64,000 nt of DNA from Algibacter lectus (GTDB lineage Bacteria; Bacteroidota; Bacteroidia; Flavobacteriales; Flavobacteriaceae). The translations under genes and the position numbers were made by a program. The DNA lies in the NCBI RefSeq assembly GCF_900112395.1, contig NZ_FOLN01000008.1:1-64000 (forward strand). The letters run 5' to 3'. Positions 63,677 through 64,000 of this stretch are shown piece after piece. Positions within the stretch are counted from its first letter, which is position 1. Each line of letters begins with the position of its first letter. The notes under the pieces were generated by a model that had not been told where the DNA came from, did no database searches, and worked only from the letters and a program-made list of their open reading frames with translations.

Positions 63677-64000
63677 TTATTTAAATGCATTTAGACCTGT
63701 GATATCGAAACCGGTAATCAATAAATGTATATCGTGAGTACCTTCATAAGTAATAACACTTTCCAAATTCATGGAGTGCCGCATAATAGAATATTCGCCA
63801 GTAATTCCCATACCGCCGAGCATTTGTCTAGCCTCGCGAGCAATAGTAATAGCCATATCAACATTGTTGCGTTTTGCCATAGATATTTGTGCAGATGTGG
63901 CTTTATCTTCATTACGTAAAACACCTAAACGCCAAGTTAAAAGTTGAGCTTTGGTGATTTCTGTAATCATTTCGGCTAGTTTTTTTTGCTGAAGTTGAAA
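63677..64000 (-). CDS. Acyl-CoA dehydrogenase, glutaryl-CoA type (N-terminal part outside window)
   Basis: The frame is open to the right window edge, so only the C-terminal 107 residues are visible. They form the last helical domain of an acyl-CoA dehydrogenase: AREARQMLGGMGITGEYSIMRH, then YEGTHDIHLLITGFDITGLNAF. The YEGTHDIH motif and the ending are like glutaryl-CoA dehydrogenase, which oxidises and decarboxylates glutaryl-CoA to crotonyl-CoA in lysine and tryptophan breakdown. The catalytic base lies near the Glu of YEGTHD. Confidence 0.8.
   Translation of the reverse strand, partial: FQLQQKKLAEMITEITKAQLLTWRLGVLRNEDKATSAQISMAKRNNVDMAITIAREARQMLGGMGITGEYSIMRHSMNLESVITYEGTHDIHLLITGFDITGLNAFK

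Noticed and set aside
1-64000. CRISPR arrays, insertion sequences and prophage
   Set aside because: No regularly spaced direct repeats, no transposase or phage structural genes and no integrase were seen on either strand.

Overview
This window is chromosomal DNA from a low-GC member of the Bacteroidota, most likely the family Flavobacteriaceae. Four things support this. Several genes are preceded by the Bacteroidota-type -7 promoter box TAnnTTTG, with a TTG/TTTG element about 15-21 bases upstream in a few cases. A gldH gliding-motility lipoprotein follows a PSP1/RicT-like gene. There is a DUF2723 membrane glycosyltransferase. HemC and HemD are fused in one reading frame. There is no prophage, integrase, transposase or CRISPR array. 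The region is a mostly housekeeping stretch with a few lineage-specific and poorly understood genes.

Layout. Bases 1-2950: two tandem copies of a tiny acidic lipoprotein gene, then a TPR-containing membrane histidine kinase and its LuxR-type response regulator. Bases 3070-3200: a promoter plus hairpin that could specify a small RNA. Bases 3215-6465: a DUF456 protein, a BlaI/BlaR1-like pair with palindromic operators, and a lipoprotein sharing the BlaR1-like C-terminal domain. Bases 6500-16600: a glycosyltransferase with a flippase-like protein (minus strand), a beta-barrel protein with RuvC and HemW (plus strand), then a run of small metabolic and hypothetical genes. Bases 16600-28050: the 1127-residue DUF2723 protein, tRNA-Gln, CvpA, the RicT-like protein with GldH, penicillin-binding protein 1A, and both subunits of a 3-oxoacid CoA-transferase. 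Bases 28050-33750 (minus strand): a fused dipeptide-type ABC ATPase, an exonuclease, a serine hydrolase, a DUF4442 protein, an O6-alkylguanine repair protein and a CNNM/CorC protein.

The most coherent block is bases 33900-52500, which carries almost the whole haem pathway: hemB, then a long minus-strand run of hemA, hemCD, ktrB, ktrA, hemE, an EI24 protein, an acetyltransferase, hemF, a YchJ-like protein and a bestrophin-like protein. Divergent from it runs a plus-strand series: a PchR-like AraC regulator, a 51-residue orphan protein, a ThuA-like protein, hemH, a MATE transporter and hemJ. Only hemL is missing from the route from glutamyl-tRNA to haem. A potassium uptake pair (KtrAB) lies inside the hem run. 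A large SF2 helicase with two predicted membrane helices sits between hemB and the hem run.

Bases 52560-64000: a universal stress protein, the rimP-nusA-infB translation/transcription operon with a terminator-like hairpin in its leader, a racemase, a metallophosphoesterase, a 1148-residue protein that looks like the PPi-dependent type of PEP carboxykinase, and the truncated end of an acyl-CoA (glutaryl-CoA type) dehydrogenase.

The items most worth following up are the membrane-tethered helicase, the putative PPi-type PEP carboxykinase, the tandem mini-lipoproteins, the orphan 51-residue protein in the haem gene set, and a short repeat found inside hemW and at the start of the AraC gene. Function names rest on motif recognition by eye. 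No database search was run.
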